Source of the DNA: an uncultured Ruminococcus sp.
Lineage (GTDB): Bacteria > Bacillota > Clostridia > Oscillospirales > Ruminococcaceae
NCBI GenBank assembly: GCA_947629455.1
Contig: CANRDT010000010.1
Coordinates: 1 to 64,000, forward strand
Direction: 5' to 3'
Length of the DNA stretch: 64,000 nt
Shown here: positions 7,924 to 17,489 of the stretch, piece by piece
Numbering within the stretch: the stretch's first letter is position 1
How the letters are laid out: every line of letters starts with the position of its first letter
Program-made: the position numbers and the translations under genes
The notes under the pieces: model-generated
Databases searched by the model: none
What the model was told of the DNA's origin: nothing
What the model saw: the letters and a program-made list of their open reading frames with translations, nothing else

Positions 7924-8448
7924 ATGGAACTGAGAATAGCCGGACTGGTGAACGAATCTATCGTTGACGGACCGGGGCTGAGATATGCGGTCTTTACGCA
8001 GGGCTGTCCTCACGGCTGCGAGGGCTGTCATAATCCGCAGACGCATAGCTTTGAGGGCGGTTCGCTCGCGGATACCGATGATATTTTCAAGGATATACTT
8101 AAAGATCCCCTGCTGGACGGAGTGACGTTCAGCGGAGGAGAACCCTTCTGCCAGTGTGCGCCGCTCGCCGATCTGGCGCGGAAGATACACAGCAAGGGCG
8201 GTATGAACGTCATTTCATATACGGGGTATACTTTTGAATATCTGATCTCTCATGCGGACGAGAAAAACGGCTTTATGCAGCTGCTTGAAAACTGCGACTA
8301 TATCATAGACGGGCGTTTCGAGCTTGACAAGCGCAGTCTGGAGCTGAAATTCCGCGGCAGCGGCAATCAGCGGTTTATTGATGTGAAAAGATCGCTGGAA
8401 TCAAAAAAAGCGGTCGCCCTTACAGATGAGGAAATCGACCGCATATAA
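7924..8448 (+). CDS. nrdG: Anaerobic ribonucleotide reductase activating protein
   Basis: Radical SAM activase (174 residues) that uses a 4Fe-4S cluster and S-adenosylmethionine to form the glycyl radical on NrdD. The cluster motif is complete: QGCPHGCEGCHNPQTH. The SAM-binding FSGGEPFCQ segment follows at about residues 66-74. It lies 24 bases after nrdD with GGAAAGG before the ATG, so the two are co-transcribed. It looks intact, which contrasts with the missing radical loop in its partner. Confidence 0.93.
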   Translation: MELRIAGLVNESIVDGPGLRYAVFTQGCPHGCEGCHNPQTHSFEGGSLADTDDIFKDILKDPLLDGVTFSGGEPFCQCAPLADLARKIHSKGGMNVISYTGYTFEYLISHADEKNGFMQLLENCDYIIDGRFELDKRSLELKFRGSGNQRFIDVKRSLESKKAVALTDEEIDRI

Positions 8449-8468
8449 AATACAAAATGTAAAAATTA

Positions 8469-8496
8469 AACTGCCTGTTCTGTTGAATAGGCAGTT
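8469..8496 (+). terminator. Terminator of nrdDG
   Basis: AACTGCCT (8469-8476) pairs with AGGCAGTT (8489-8496), then ATTTTG. The only plausible end of the nrdDG transcript before the convergent carboxypeptidase gene. Confidence 0.75.
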
Positions 8497-8516
8497 ATTT
8501 TGTCGCTTGAGGACTT

Positions 8517-9356
8517 TCAGTCCGTATATTCGGACGTTACGTCAAGGTATTCTTCAAGACAGATGTCTTTTGCCATAATTTCCTGCGCCGCCTGAAATCC
8601 CACATACCTGATATGCCAAGGCTCATACTCGTAACCGGTAATATCCTCCTTGCCCTTTGGAAAGCGAATGATAAAGCCGTATTCCGCGCAGTGTTTCTCC
8701 AGCCAGAGAGCCTCGGGAGTACCCTCAAAGCTGAATTCGGTGGTGTTGACGTCCATACACAGACCGCTCTGATGTTCCGAATGTCCCGGACGTGAGGAAA
8801 CCGCGTCAGCCTGCTCTACGCCGCGCTCGGCGACATATCGGTTGTAAAGCGATTCCTGATAATCGTAGCTGCGGTAGCCCGAAACGATAAACAGATTTAT
8901 CCCCTCCATAGCGGCGTCGGCTGCCATAATATCAAAAGCGTTCTGCGCGTCTGGATTAAGTCCGGGAGCGTAGTCGCGCGGCAGGGAATAGGTCTTGTTG
9001 ACGATCAAAATGCCGTCAATGTAGGTGATACCGTCGATGACCGTCACCTGATGTTTGTGTTCGCTTTCCTGCGGCTGCTGTTGGGAGGGGTCCTGCTCCT
9101 CGGGAGCCTGCGTTAAAACGGGCGATGACGAGTTATCATTTTCCTGCGCAGGGTATTGTGATACGCCGCCTTGACTGCTTTGCTCCATCGGGACTGTTTC
9201 GTTGGGTCTTGCGGAGGCTCTCTTGATTTGTATGCCGCTTATCGCGAAGTAGAGAGCGGCAGCCAACACTATAGCGGCAAAGCTGAAAAGGGTTATATAT
9301 GCTTGTATCAGGCTTTTGCGTCGGCGCTTTTTTCTGTTGTTACTATGATTATCCAT
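8517..9356 (-). CDS. D-alanyl-D-alanine carboxypeptidase, VanY/DdcB (M15B) family
   Basis: Zinc peptidase that trims the terminal D-Ala of peptidoglycan stem peptides outside the membrane. Order: basic N-terminus, one membrane anchor (about residues 19-43), a Gln/Glu/Pro/Ser-rich linker to about 100, then the catalytic domain. Visible zinc site: SEHQSGLCMDV (His and Asp ligands) and EPWHIRYVG (catalytic Glu-Pro-Trp-His), with the substrate-pocket SGYRSYDYQ motif before it. 279 residues, normal for the family. AAGGA lies 11 bases before the ATG. Stands alone, convergent to nrdG. Confidence 0.9.
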   Translation of the reverse strand: MDNHSNNRKKRRRKSLIQAYITLFSFAAIVLAAALYFAISGIQIKRASARPNETVPMEQSSQGGVSQYPAQENDNSSSPVLTQAPEEQDPSQQQPQESEHKHQVTVIDGITYIDGILIVNKTYSLPRDYAPGLNPDAQNAFDIMAADAAMEGINLFIVSGYRSYDYQESLYNRYVAERGVEQADAVSSRPGHSEHQSGLCMDVNTTEFSFEGTPEALWLEKHCAEYGFIIRFPKGKEDITGYEYEPWHIRYVGFQAAQEIMAKDICLEEYLDVTSEYTD

Positions 9357-9510
9357 TATCTAACATTCCTTGACATTTTGCTTTGGATACAGGCAGTCCT
9401 TTAAACGCTGATGTGATCAGTTTTTACAGGATACCTTTCCATTACTATAATATTACAGGCATAACGCGATAAATGTCGGATATGCTGAATACTTTTATGC
9501 CGCATAAAAG

Positions 9511-9536
9511 GGCGTTCCACCTGTCGGCGGAACGCC
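9511..9536 (-). terminator. Terminator after the cellobiose phosphorylase gene
   Basis: GGCGTTCC (9511-9518) pairs with GGAACGCC (9529-9536). On the minus strand TTTTATG follows, so it ends the operon transcribed from 13.9 kb. It may also serve the divergent side. The remaining gap 9357-9595 shows nothing else. Confidence 0.65.
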
Positions 9537-9595
9537 GCGATCTTTATGCCTTAATTAGTCCGTCATCAGCGTAAATACGCCGAAGCTGCGGATAA

Positions 9596-12046
9596 TTATC
9601 CCATTACCACTTCGACCTCGTGAGTCGTGCCGTTGTCGAATACGGGGAGGATATTTCCGTTGATCTTTACGCCGTCAACGGTAACGCTCTTTACTCCCTT
9701 TGAAACGTGATCGGGATTGCAGAATGTGATATTATAAGTATTTCCTCTGTACTTTCTCGTCAGCTTGTAGCCGTCCCACGCCTCGGGTATGGAGGGGTCG
9801 AGTTTAAGACCGTCATAGTCGGGAATGATTCCGAGAATATACTGCGAAATAGCCACAAAGTTCCAGGCAGCCGTACCCGTCAGCCACGAGTTCTTAGCCT
9901 CTCCGTGTCTGCCTGCGTCCTTTCCGGCGATCATCTGCGCGTATACATAAGGCTCTGTCCTGTGCAGATCGGAAATGTCCTCAAGATATGCCGGAGCGAT
10001 CTTTGAATAGTATTCAAACGCCTGATCTCCGCGGCCGATAGACGCCTCCGCACAGATTATCCACGCGTTGTTGTGGCAGAATATACCTGCGTTCTCCTTG
10101 TAACCGGCAGGGTATGTGGAGATCTCGCCGTATTCCATATAGTACTTGGTAAATGCAGGATTGTTGAGAACCAGACCGTACTTTGAATCGAGATATTTCT
10201 TGACGCTGTTCATTGTAAGAATATCCTTGCCGCTTTCTTTTCCGAGACCTGCCATAACGGCAAAGCCCTGCGGTTCGATAAAGATCTTGCCCTCTTCACA
10301 TTCCTTAGAGCCGACCTTTTTGCCGAAATCGTCATAAGCGCGGATAAACCATTCGCCGTCAAAGCCGTATTCCATAGTGTTCTTGTTCATGGTATCTATA
10401 GCGTCCTGAGCCTTTGCAGCCTCGTCGTCAAGACCCTTGTACTTGCAGAGCTTGACATATTCCGGACCGATAAACGCCATCATAGCCGCAACCATTACCG
10501 ATTCCGCAACGCGGCTGAACTTGTCTGCGCCGTATTTGGGAGAGGTGTATGTCTGGAAGCTTTCGCCCGGCGTATCCGAATGGCAGGAGAGGTTCAGGCA
10601 GTCGTTCCAGTCCGCTCTCATCGCCAGCGGCAGACCGTGAGGTCCTACGAAATTGGCAACGTGCCAGAAAGACTGTTTCAGGTGGTGCATCATACTCTGA
10701 GCCTTTGCAGGATCGTTGTCGTAGGGGACTTTCTCGTCAAGTATCGAGTAGTCGCCCGTTTCTTTTATGTACTGAGCGGTGGAGAGGATCATCCACAGCG
10801 GATCGTCCGAGAAATCTCCGCCGATCTCGTCGTTGCCCTTTTTGGTAAGAGGCTGATACTGGTGATAGCAGCCGCCGTCCTCCAGCTGAGTAGCCGCAAG
10901 ATCGAGTATTCTCTCTCTCGCTCTTTCGGGTATCTGATGAACGAATCCCAGAAGATCCTGATTTGAGTCGCGGAATCCCATTCCTCTGCCTATACCGCTT
11001 TCAAAATACGATGCGGAGCGCGACATATTGAACGTTACCATACACTGATACTGATTCCAGATATTTACCATTCTGTTGAGCTTTTCGTCGTTCGTTTCAA
11101 CATGATACTGTGAAAGCAGCGCGTTCCACGACGCTTTGAGTTCTTCAAGAGCCTTGTCAGCCTTTTCGGGAGTGTTCATAGCCTCGATCATAGCGTATGC
11201 CTTGGATTTATTCATGCTGCCGTCGGCGTTCCACTTGTCCGCACCGTTCTCAACATAGCCGAGCAGGAATACGAGTTCTTTCGTCTCTCCTGCGGCAAGG
11301 GTAACGTCTACGCAGTGAGATGCGATAGGCGACCAGCCGTCCGCAACGGAATTGTTCGACTTTCCCGCGGCGACTGCCTGAGGATTCTCAAAGCCGTTGT
11401 AAAGACCGATAAAGCTTTCTCTGTCGGTATCGAATCCGCAGATCTCGGTATTTACCGTGTAGAATGCGAAATGATCACGGCGTTCCTTGTATTCCGTCTT
11501 GTGGTACAAGGTCGAGCCTTCTATCTCGACTTCGCCCGTATTAAAGTTTCTCTGGAAGTTGGTGGAGTCGTCCTGAGCGTTCCACAGACACCATTCGAGG
11601 AATGAAAACAGCTTGAAGTTCTTTTCCTTGCCGGAAGTATTTTTCAGCACGACTTTCTGTACTTCGCCGTTGAAGTTGTTGGGAACAAAGAACGTAACTT
11701 CAGCCTCAACGCCGTTCTTTTCGCCCTTGATGACGGTATATCCCATACCGTGGCGGCAGGAATAAGCGTCCAGCTCGGTCTTGACGGGACTCCAGCCGGG
11801 AGACCAGATGACTTCGCCGTCGTTGATATAGAAGTATCTTCCGCCCATATCGACAGGAACGTTGTTATAGCGGTATCTGGTGATCCTTCTCAGACGAGCG
11901 TCCTTGTAGAAGTGATAGCCGCCTGCCGTGTTGGAGATGAGGGAGAAGAACTCCTGACTTCCCAGGTAGTTTATCCAGGGATAAGGGGTTCTGGGGTTAG
12001 TGATGACGTATTCCTTGTTTACGTCGTCAAAGTAGCCGAATTTCAT
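9596..12046 (-). CDS. Cellobiose phosphorylase (GH94)
   Basis: Cytoplasmic enzyme splitting cellobiose with phosphate into glucose 1-phosphate and glucose, saving ATP in cellulose users. 816 residues, the usual length (about 810). The start [16 protein letters not shown], the [21 protein letters not shown] block, [13 protein letters not shown] and the catalytic [12 protein letters not shown] segment (Asp as proton donor) match characterised Ruminococcus and Clostridium cellobiose phosphorylases closely. Specificity for cellobiose rather than longer cellodextrins is inferred from this N-terminal match and length. AAAGGTGG precedes the ATG. Third gene of an operon, 51 bases after the membrane protein gene. 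Confidence 0.93.
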   Translation of the reverse strand: MKFGYFDDVNKEYVITNPRTPYPWINYLGSQEFFSLISNTAGGYHFYKDARLRRITRYRYNNVPVDMGGRYFYINDGEVIWSPGWSPVKTELDAYSCRHGMGYTVIKGEKNGVEAEVTFFVPNNFNGEVQKVVLKNTSGKEKNFKLFSFLEWCLWNAQDDSTNFQRNFNTGEVEIEGSTLYHKTEYKERRDHFAFYTVNTEICGFDTDRESFIGLYNGFENPQAVAAGKSNNSVADGWSPIASHCVDVTLAAGETKELVFLLGYVENGADKWNADGSMNKSKAYAMIEAMNTPEKADKALEELKASWNALLSQYHVETNDEKLNRMVNIWNQYQCMVTFNMSRSASYFESGIGRGMGFRDSNQDLLGFVHQIPERARERILDLAATQLEDGGCYHQYQPLTKKGNDEIGGDFSDDPLWMILSTAQYIKETGDYSILDEKVPYDNDPAKAQSMMHHLKQSFWHVANFVGPHGLPLAMRADWNDCLNLSCHSDTPGESFQTYTSPKYGADKFSRVAESVMVAAMMAFIGPEYVKLCKYKGLDDEAAKAQDAIDTMNKNTMEYGFDGEWFIRAYDDFGKKVGSKECEEGKIFIEPQGFAVMAGLGKESGKDILTMNSVKKYLDSKYGLVLNNPAFTKYYMEYGEISTYPAGYKENAGIFCHNNAWIICAEASIGRGDQAFEYYSKIAPAYLEDISDLHRTEPYVYAQMIAGKDAGRHGEAKNSWLTGTAAWNFVAISQYILGIIPDYDGLKLDPSIPEAWDGYKLTRKYRGNTYNITFCNPDHVSKGVKSVTVDGVKINGNILPVFDNGTTHEVEVVMG

Positions 12047-12097
12047 TTAAAATCCACCTTTCGTTATATATAAATTAATTACAAATTAATTTCCTTA

Positions 12098-12778
12098 TCA
12101 GGAGCCTGAAAGCTCTGCCGACTCAAATATCGCGGAATTGAAATAATAGGACACTTCAACGTCCGCATCGCAGAGAACGGCATCGTCATATCCGCTTTCT
12201 TTCACAAGATCGTAAACCGGATCGCCCTCCGCATTTTCCGAGACCGAAACGGAGGAAAGCTCGTCGTATACCGATTCGGGAATTTGCAGCAGGGGATATT
12301 CGCCGCTGTCCGCAAACGCAATAAAATATGCGGTGCTGCCGTTTCTGTCGCCCGTACACAGCACATAGCTGCTTTTTTCGGTCGTTTTTGTGCCGTCAAG
12401 GTCTTTTTTGATATTTATAAGACTTCTTGTAAAGGAAAATCCGCTGAAAATTATCACGATAGCCGAGCCGAAAATGGCGATGACCTGCATCATCGGGCTG
12501 TCCTTGCCCTTGAACGTTTTTATCGCAACGACCGCAAGCACTGCCGCGCAGATCACAACTATCACAAGCGCCGTAACATTAGCTTTGAAGTAGCTTTCTA
12601 TCGCGGAATGTCCCGTCAGCGGATCGACCGTTTTTCCGGCGTGGGATACTATCTCCATAGCGGCTAAGCACGCGAGAAAAAACACGCACATCACGAGCAG
12701 CCACGGGCGGCTGTTCCTGCGGTTGGCGGCATAGTCGTCGGCATATTCTATATTGTTGAAGAAATTATTGTTCCCCAT
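12098..12778 (-). CDS. Membrane protein of unknown function in the cellobiose operon
   Basis: 226 residues: a polar N-terminus (about 25 residues), three membrane segments (about residues 26-42, 69-90 and 97-115) and a C-terminal soluble domain of about 100 residues containing Asp/Glu-rich stretches. No family recognised. It starts 11 bases after the epimerase stop and lies between the epimerase and cellobiose phosphorylase genes, so it is probably co-transcribed. No transporter signature is seen, so a role in sugar uptake is not supported. Confidence 0.7.
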   Translation of the reverse strand: MGNNNFFNNIEYADDYAANRRNSRPWLLVMCVFFLACLAAMEIVSHAGKTVDPLTGHSAIESYFKANVTALVIVVICAAVLAVVAIKTFKGKDSPMMQVIAIFGSAIVIIFSGFSFTRSLINIKKDLDGTKTTEKSSYVLCTGDRNGSTAYFIAFADSGEYPLLQIPESVYDELSSVSVSENAEGDPVYDLVKESGYDDAVLCDADVEVSYYFNSAIFESAELSGS

Positions 12779-12789
12779 ACCGATCTTCC

Positions 12790-13800
12790 TTACAGCGTGA
12801 AAAATCTCTGAGAGCAGGTGAAAACTTCTCCCGAAGAAAGCTCGTTATAGCCGCTGACTTCGCGCGGCAGCGAGAGATTCGGAGCGTTTATCATAGCGGT
12901 CATAGGCTCGGGGCAGAAATATCCCTTGTCTCCGTCGTGATTCCACATATTCCAGAATTTAAATTCCTTTGATACTTCGTTGCACAGTCTGCGTCCCGTC
13001 TTGGTATCGGTGATGATAACGCCGTAAAAGCTTTCACCGTCGAGCAGATTGTCCGCAGCGGTGTACATATCGTTTGAGATGACCTGCAGCGTCGGACGCT
13101 TTGTGCCGTTTTTATATTCCATATCCCAATCGGAAAGCGGCAGCATTTTTTCGGTAGGCAGACACCTTTCGTCAAGCTCGCATTTTTCAAGGATAGGAAC
13201 GCAAAGGCGCATGGTTTCCTCACTTCCGTCGGGAGAGAGGGGAGCGCTTATGCAGGTGTGCGTGCAGATAGAAACGGGAAGTGCCTTTTCGCTTTGATTG
13301 ATAAGCTTTATCTCCTGAACAAGTCCTTTCTCGTCCGAAAGGGTAAAGGTGTATTCTATCCTGAATCTCAGCGGAAAATACTCAAACATCTCGTCTTTAT
13401 CCGTAAAGGTGAATGAGGTGGTCAGCACCGCTTTTTCGTCGTTGGCAAAGGTGTTTTCAACCGTGTGTTCTCTCTTATGTACCCAGCCGTGTATGTGATT
13501 TACAAGATCGGTCTCATTGACGGGCAGCTGATATACCGCGTCCGAGGTCTTTAAAACGCCCCTGTCAAAGCGGTTGGGAAGATACAGCGTCGGCAGACCC
13601 CATATCTCGCGCGCGTCGTTGTATTCGTCAAGTGAACAGCTTTCACTGTACCTGAAAACTTCGATATTATTTATGTTGTCGTGAAGTCTGAATACCGCCG
13701 AACCTGTCAGCGGAGAGATCACCGCGAAGTATTTCGGCGTGGTCAGCTTTATGCAGTCAAGCCCTTTTGCTTTGTAATTTGTGTCAACGGTGCAGCCCAT
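12790..13800 (-). CDS. Aldose 1-epimerase family protein (galactose mutarotase fold)
   Basis: 336 residues. The fold is indicated by the family-like pattern GSAVFRLHDNINNIEVFRY, LYLPNRFDRGVL, NHIHGWVHKRE (His of the active site region) and the later CPEPMTAMINAPN segment. These enzymes interconvert alpha and beta anomers of aldoses. Next to a phosphorylase, which acts on one anomer, the job is probably to balance sugar anomers from cello-oligosaccharide breakdown; that is inference. The start at 13800 is chosen because AAAGGGG lies 9 bases upstream; a longer reading frame from 13851 lacks a ribosome-binding site. First gene of the operon. Confidence 0.82.
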   Translation of the reverse strand: MGCTVDTNYKAKGLDCIKLTTPKYFAVISPLTGSAVFRLHDNINNIEVFRYSESCSLDEYNDAREIWGLPTLYLPNRFDRGVLKTSDAVYQLPVNETDLVNHIHGWVHKREHTVENTFANDEKAVLTTSFTFTDKDEMFEYFPLRFRIEYTFTLSDEKGLVQEIKLINQSEKALPVSICTHTCISAPLSPDGSEETMRLCVPILEKCELDERCLPTEKMLPLSDWDMEYKNGTKRPTLQVISNDMYTAADNLLDGESFYGVIITDTKTGRRLCNEVSKEFKFWNMWNHDGDKGYFCPEPMTAMINAPNLSLPREVSGYNELSSGEVFTCSQRFFTL

Positions 13801-13873
13801 GAATAAAACCCCTTTGTGTGTGTATGTAAGATTCGCAATGTATTCGCGCATTTTTTAATGTATGACTAAACTA

Positions 13874-13902
13874 ATTATAACATATTTTATAATGTATGTC
13901 CA
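13874..13902 (-). promoter_or_regulatory. Promoter of the epimerase-phosphorylase operon
   Basis: On the minus strand TGGACA (13897-13902), 17 bases, TATAAT (13874-13879) with a TG one base before it (extended -10). Confidence 0.75.
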
Positions 13903-13920
13903 TACTTTTTTAGAAATTTT

Positions 13921-14506
13921 TTATGCATTTTTTCGGGGGGTATATACCTTCCCTTTTCGGGGGAAACCCTTTTGAAAAAGGGTTATCCCCCGTAACCCCC
14001 TTCCTAAAACTTTTGACGATTTTTTTGCGAGAGGTACATTTCTTTCGTTTGATTGAGAAAAGACAGATTTAATATTCTTACGTGCTGTCTGCACCTCTCG
14101 CAAAAAAATATTAAGGCTTTAAAAAGAAGTTATGGGAATGATCTTTTTTCAAGAAAGAGTCCTCAAAGAGAGAAGATATACCTCGAAAAAAATAAAAAAA
14201 CACCGTACAAACCTGTTAGGAATGTACGGCATTTGGTAATATTATTCTTTTTTAGGTGAATCTTTCCTCTTTGGAAGAAATCTTCTTGGAAAGAGCTGTT
14301 TCCTGAATCTCTTCTCAAAGCTTTAGTCATTTTTGCGATGGACGGTGTAATTTTCAAGTGTCGTAAAGCGTGCCCGATGAGCATTTAAAAGATTTTGCCG
14401 TCCATCGCAAAAATCATTGAAAGTTTTAGGAAAGGGGCTCGGGGGATAACCCTTTTTCAAAAGGGTTTCCCCCGAAAAGGGGAGTTCACCCCAAAGAAGA
14501 AGAATC
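13921..14506. repeat. Two adjacent fold-back (palindromic) repeat elements
   Basis: Four related units of about 100 bases alternate in orientation. Units 1 and 2 face each other through GCGAGAGGT (14027-14035) and ACCTCTCGC (14093-14101); units 3 and 4 through GCGATGGACGG and CCGTCCATCGC (about 14334 and 14392). The outer arms share a nearly identical stretch of about 40 bases (GGGGGAAACCCTTTTGAAAAAGGG core, itself a terminator-like hairpin), and a TGTACGG/CCGTACA hairpin marks the middle near 14215. The inner units look like decayed versions of the outer ones, mostly by C/T and G/A changes. No gene or transposase inside. Confidence 0.7.
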
Positions 14507-15046
14507 TCACAAAAGATCACGGGTATAAGCGTTTAATATTTCGCCGACGTATGCGACATGGTAATCCTTATCGGGGTAGCACTGAGTATCTATATCCTTA
14601 TCGAGAAAGCAAGCCGGGTCTATCGGCTGTGCGAAAAGTTTTCTGCACACCAGAATAAGCCTTGCCTGTTCAAACGAGACGGTACCGTTTGCGAACACGG
14701 GGACAAGACCTGTTTCCTTAGCCTTGTCAACATCTCTGCCGCTGTATTTTCCGCAGAACGCGAGGGCTTTGCGCTGATCTTCGCCGAAAAAGCTGAGAGT
14801 GAAAAGCTCGTTTTTGTCGATAAATTCCTTGGTGTATCTTTGTGGACGGATAACCGTGACTGCCGTATTTTTCCCCCACATAACGCCCATACCGCCCCAT
14901 GACGCGGTCATAGTATTCCAACCTGTGCTGTCGCCTGCCGATACCAACATCCAATCGCCGCCGATAAGCTTGAAAGGATCAAGCCCAAGCTTTCCTATAT
15001 CGGCGGACGCCGTTTCTTTAAATCCCAGATCAGTAAAATTTCTCAT
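14507..15046 (-). CDS. Flavin reductase family protein (FMN-binding split barrel)
   Basis: 179 residues. The pattern KLIGGDWMLVSAGDSTGWNTMTASWGG...VIRPQRYT and the later TLSFFGEDQRKALAFCGKYSGRDVDK match the flavin reductase-like/FMN-binding split-barrel proteins common in gut Clostridia. They bind FMN; the electron donor and substrate are not evident. The start at 15046 has AAAGGG 8 bases upstream; the frame extends 15 codons further upstream without support. Single gene; a fold-back repeat abuts its 3' end. Confidence 0.85.
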   Translation of the reverse strand: MRNFTDLGFKETASADIGKLGLDPFKLIGGDWMLVSAGDSTGWNTMTASWGGMGVMWGKNTAVTVIRPQRYTKEFIDKNELFTLSFFGEDQRKALAFCGKYSGRDVDKAKETGLVPVFANGTVSFEQARLILVCRKLFAQPIDPACFLDKDIDTQCYPDKDYHVAYVGEILNAYTRDLL

Positions 15047-15233
15047 AAAAACACCCTTTCTGCCGTAATGCTCCGCAAAGCAGAGCGCCATTCCGTATGA
15101 TCCCTTACTATATCATACCCGTTGTAAAAAACAGCGCGGAAACTGTCGCCTGCCGCTGAATTTTTAACGAGCTGCCTAAACATTATAAAAATAAATAATT
15201 TGAGCCGAAGAGCAAATTGAAAAATACAGAGTT

Positions 15234-15264
15234 GTTCTTTCCCCGCCAAATGCAGGGAAAGAAC
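15234..15264. terminator. Strong hairpin downstream of leuA
   Basis: GTTCTTTCCC (15234-15243) pairs perfectly with GGGAAAGAAC (15255-15264). It lies about 60 bases after the leuA stop on the minus strand. There is no immediate T run, so termination is only probable. Confidence 0.45.
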
Positions 15265-15326
15265 AGTCGGATATACAAGATCAATATTTGTGCAGATCGG
15301 CTTTCTGCCTTGAAATGCCGCCTGCG

Positions 15327-16991
15327 TCAGCTCAGTATATGATTTATCGCCGAGAGCAGCGCGTTTATTGACGAAACGATAATGTCCGTATTCTTGCCTG
15401 CGCCCCAGACCGTTTTGCCGTTTGCGGAAATTCCCACATAAGATACCGCCTCGGAGGTCGAGTGCCTGTCAAGCGCGTGTTCCTCATAGCTTTCAATAGT
15501 GAAGTCCAGACCGAGCGCGTTTTTGAGAGCGTTTGCCACCGCGTCAAGCCTGCCGTTGCCTACGGCGGTGTATACGGCAGTGCCTTTGTCGGGTATGGAA
15601 ATTGTCACGTCGGCGGTTATGCTGCCCTCAGGCTCCTGACGGAAATGCGCCTCGGGAATGTTTATCGGCGAAGTCACGTTAAGATAATTTTTCGAGAAGT
15701 TTTCATAGATCTCCTCCGGCATAAGCTCCTTGTGGAGATGATCCGAAACGTTCTTTATGGCATAGCCGAAATTCTCTCTCATCTTCTTTGGCAGATCGTA
15801 ACCGTATTTCTGTTCGAGCAGATAGCCTATTCCGCCCTTGCCGGACTGCGAATTTATGCGTATCACATCGCCCTCGTACTCCCTGCCGACGTCTTTCGGG
15901 TCGATCGGAAGATAAGGCACCGTCCAGTGGTCGGGATCTTTCTCCTCGCGCCATTTCATACCCTTTGCGATAGCGTCCTGATGTGAACCCGAGAATGCCG
16001 CAAATACCAGCCTGCCTGCATACGGACTTCTTTCATATACTTTCATTCTCGTTACTCTTTCGTATATCTCCACCAACGACGGCATATCCGAAAAATCAAG
16101 TCCGGGATCTACGCCGTGCGTGTACATATTGAGCGCAAGCGTAACGATGTCGACATTTCCCGTTCTTTCGCCGTTTCCGAAACAAGTACCCTCGATACGG
16201 TCAGCTCCTGCCAGCAAGCCGAGCTCGCTGTCCGCCACCGCACAGCCCCTGTCGTTGTGAGGGTGGAGCGAAACTATGACGTTTTCGCGGTATTTCATAT
16301 TTTTGCACATATACTCGATCTGCGACGCGTAAACGTGCGGGAGCGACATCTCGACCGTGACGGGGAGGTTGATTATGACCTTTCTGTCGGGAGTCGGCTG
16401 CCATACGTCGAGCACGGCGTTGCATACCTCGAGAGCGTACTCGGGTTCGGTGCCGGTAAAGCTTTCGGGGGAGTATTCAAATACGATGTTTCCGTCGGTC
16501 TTTTTGCGGTATTCCTCACAGATCTTTGCACCGCTGACGGCGATCTCCTTGATCTCGTCCTTGCTCTTGCGGAACACCTGCTCGCGCTGTGCGACCGATG
16601 TTGAATTGTAAAGATGTACCACTGCGTTTTTGCAGCCCTGCACCGCCTCGAAAGTCTTTTTGATGATATGTTCTCTCGACTGTGTGAGCACCTGTATCAT
16701 AACGTCGTCGGGTATCATATCGCGCTCGATAAGCGTGCGGCAGAATTCATATTCCGTTTCGCTTGCGGCAGGGAAACCGATCTCGATCTCCTTAAAACCG
16801 ACTTTTACGAGATGTTCAAAAAATTCGAGCTTTTCCTCAAGACTCATCGGTATGATAAGCGCCTGATTGCCGTCCCTCAGATCGACCGAACACCACTTGG
16901 GCGCGTGGTCGATGTATTCTTTCTTCGTCCAGTCAAGACATTCCTGCGGCGGCATATAGTAACCTCTTTTATACTTTGCAACGTTTTTCAT
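15327..16991 (-). CDS. leuA: 2-isopropylmalate synthase
   Basis: First committed enzyme of leucine synthesis: condenses acetyl-CoA with 2-oxoisovalerate. 554 residues, of the longer LeuA2-type. N-terminal TIM barrel with the DRE motif (WCSVDLRDGNQAL), SLHPHNDRGCAVADSELGLLAGADRIEGTCFGNGERTGN (metal ligands HxH region), and a C-terminal regulatory domain (from about residue 430, DVTISIPDKGTAVYTAVGNGRLDAV...) where leucine would bind. AAGGAGG precedes the ATG. Control by a leucine T-box at 17161-17430 fits the assignment. Confidence 0.95.
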   Translation of the reverse strand: MKNVAKYKRGYYMPPQECLDWTKKEYIDHAPKWCSVDLRDGNQALIIPMSLEEKLEFFEHLVKVGFKEIEIGFPAASETEYEFCRTLIERDMIPDDVMIQVLTQSREHIIKKTFEAVQGCKNAVVHLYNSTSVAQREQVFRKSKDEIKEIAVSGAKICEEYRKKTDGNIVFEYSPESFTGTEPEYALEVCNAVLDVWQPTPDRKVIINLPVTVEMSLPHVYASQIEYMCKNMKYRENVIVSLHPHNDRGCAVADSELGLLAGADRIEGTCFGNGERTGNVDIVTLALNMYTHGVDPGLDFSDMPSLVEIYERVTRMKVYERSPYAGRLVFAAFSGSHQDAIAKGMKWREEKDPDHWTVPYLPIDPKDVGREYEGDVIRINSQSGKGGIGYLLEQKYGYDLPKKMRENFGYAIKNVSDHLHKELMPEEIYENFSKNYLNVTSPINIPEAHFRQEPEGSITADVTISIPDKGTAVYTAVGNGRLDAVANALKNALGLDFTIESYEEHALDRHSTSEAVSYVGISANGKTVWGAGKNTDIIVSSINALLSAINHILS

Positions 16992-17027
16992 AGCAATATC
17001 CTCCTTATAAATTATATCAGATCGTTT

Positions 17028-17129
17028 TTACACAGACTTTCGGCATTTTTTCACGGGCGTACATAGTCGGTACGTCAGTCCCGTATATGCGGCAGAAAAG
17101 CCTGCGTATTTTTTAAATATACCGTGCAT
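17028..17129 (-). CDS. Candidate 33-residue peptide between T-box and leuA
   Basis: ATG at 17129, 7 bases after AGGGGGC, encodes 33 residues starting MHGIFKKYAGF and ending in a Lys/Arg/Cys-rich tail (VKKCRKSV). It lies between the T-box terminator and leuA, so it would be made only when the T-box reads through. It contains one Leu only, so it is not a leucine attenuator peptide. It may be a small basic peptide or chance coding. Confidence 0.35.
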   Translation of the reverse strand: MHGIFKKYAGFSAAYTGLTYRLCTPVKKCRKSV

Positions 17130-17160
17130 AACAACGCCCCCTAAAAGATAAAAATATATA

Positions 17161-17430
17161 AAATAAAGCCCGTCTCCGAAACAGAGACGAGCATTATACC
17201 CGTGATACCACTCCAATTCATGTACGGCTCGCGCCGCACACCTCAGCCACATCTGACAATGTGCAGTTCTGTAACGGGAACTTACCCGTGTGCGGCTACT
17301 GAAAATTTCACCTCACCTGCTCGGGGACGAGTTATTGCGCAGGCTCCTTACCGCCTTACACCGACCGACGGCTCTCTGAAACTGAAAGCAAGCGTTTTTC
17401 TTCCCTTCAACGCATTTGAATATCAATTTA
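17161..17430 (-). promoter_or_regulatory. Leucine T-box leader of leuA
   Basis: Reading on the minus strand: Stem I with the AGAGAGCCG segment, a CTC (leucine) triplet at 17329-17331 in the position of the specifier, then the T-box sequence TGGAGTGGTATCACGG (complement of about 17200-17215) and a terminator hairpin GCTCGTCTC/GAGACGGGC (17168-17192) followed by TTTATTTT. The tRNA acceptor-pairing bases read TGGT, which suits tRNA-Leu with discriminator A. Uncharged tRNA-Leu would favour the antiterminator and switch leuA on. Confidence 0.85.
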
Positions 17431-17434
17431 TATT

Positions 17435-17463
17435 ATTATAGTACGATTCGCGGAATTTGTCAA
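17435..17463 (-). promoter_or_regulatory. Promoter of the T-box-leuA unit
   Basis: On the minus strand TTGACA (17458-17463), 17 bases, TATAAT (17435-17440): perfect consensus. Confidence 0.88.
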
Positions 17464-17489
17464 GGGTATTCATATTTTTTTTACATTTG

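Noticed and set aside
13921-14658. Short ORFs reading FQKGFPRKG and similar in the fold-back repeats
   Set aside because: They arise from translating the repeat units in several orientations and lack ribosome-binding sites.
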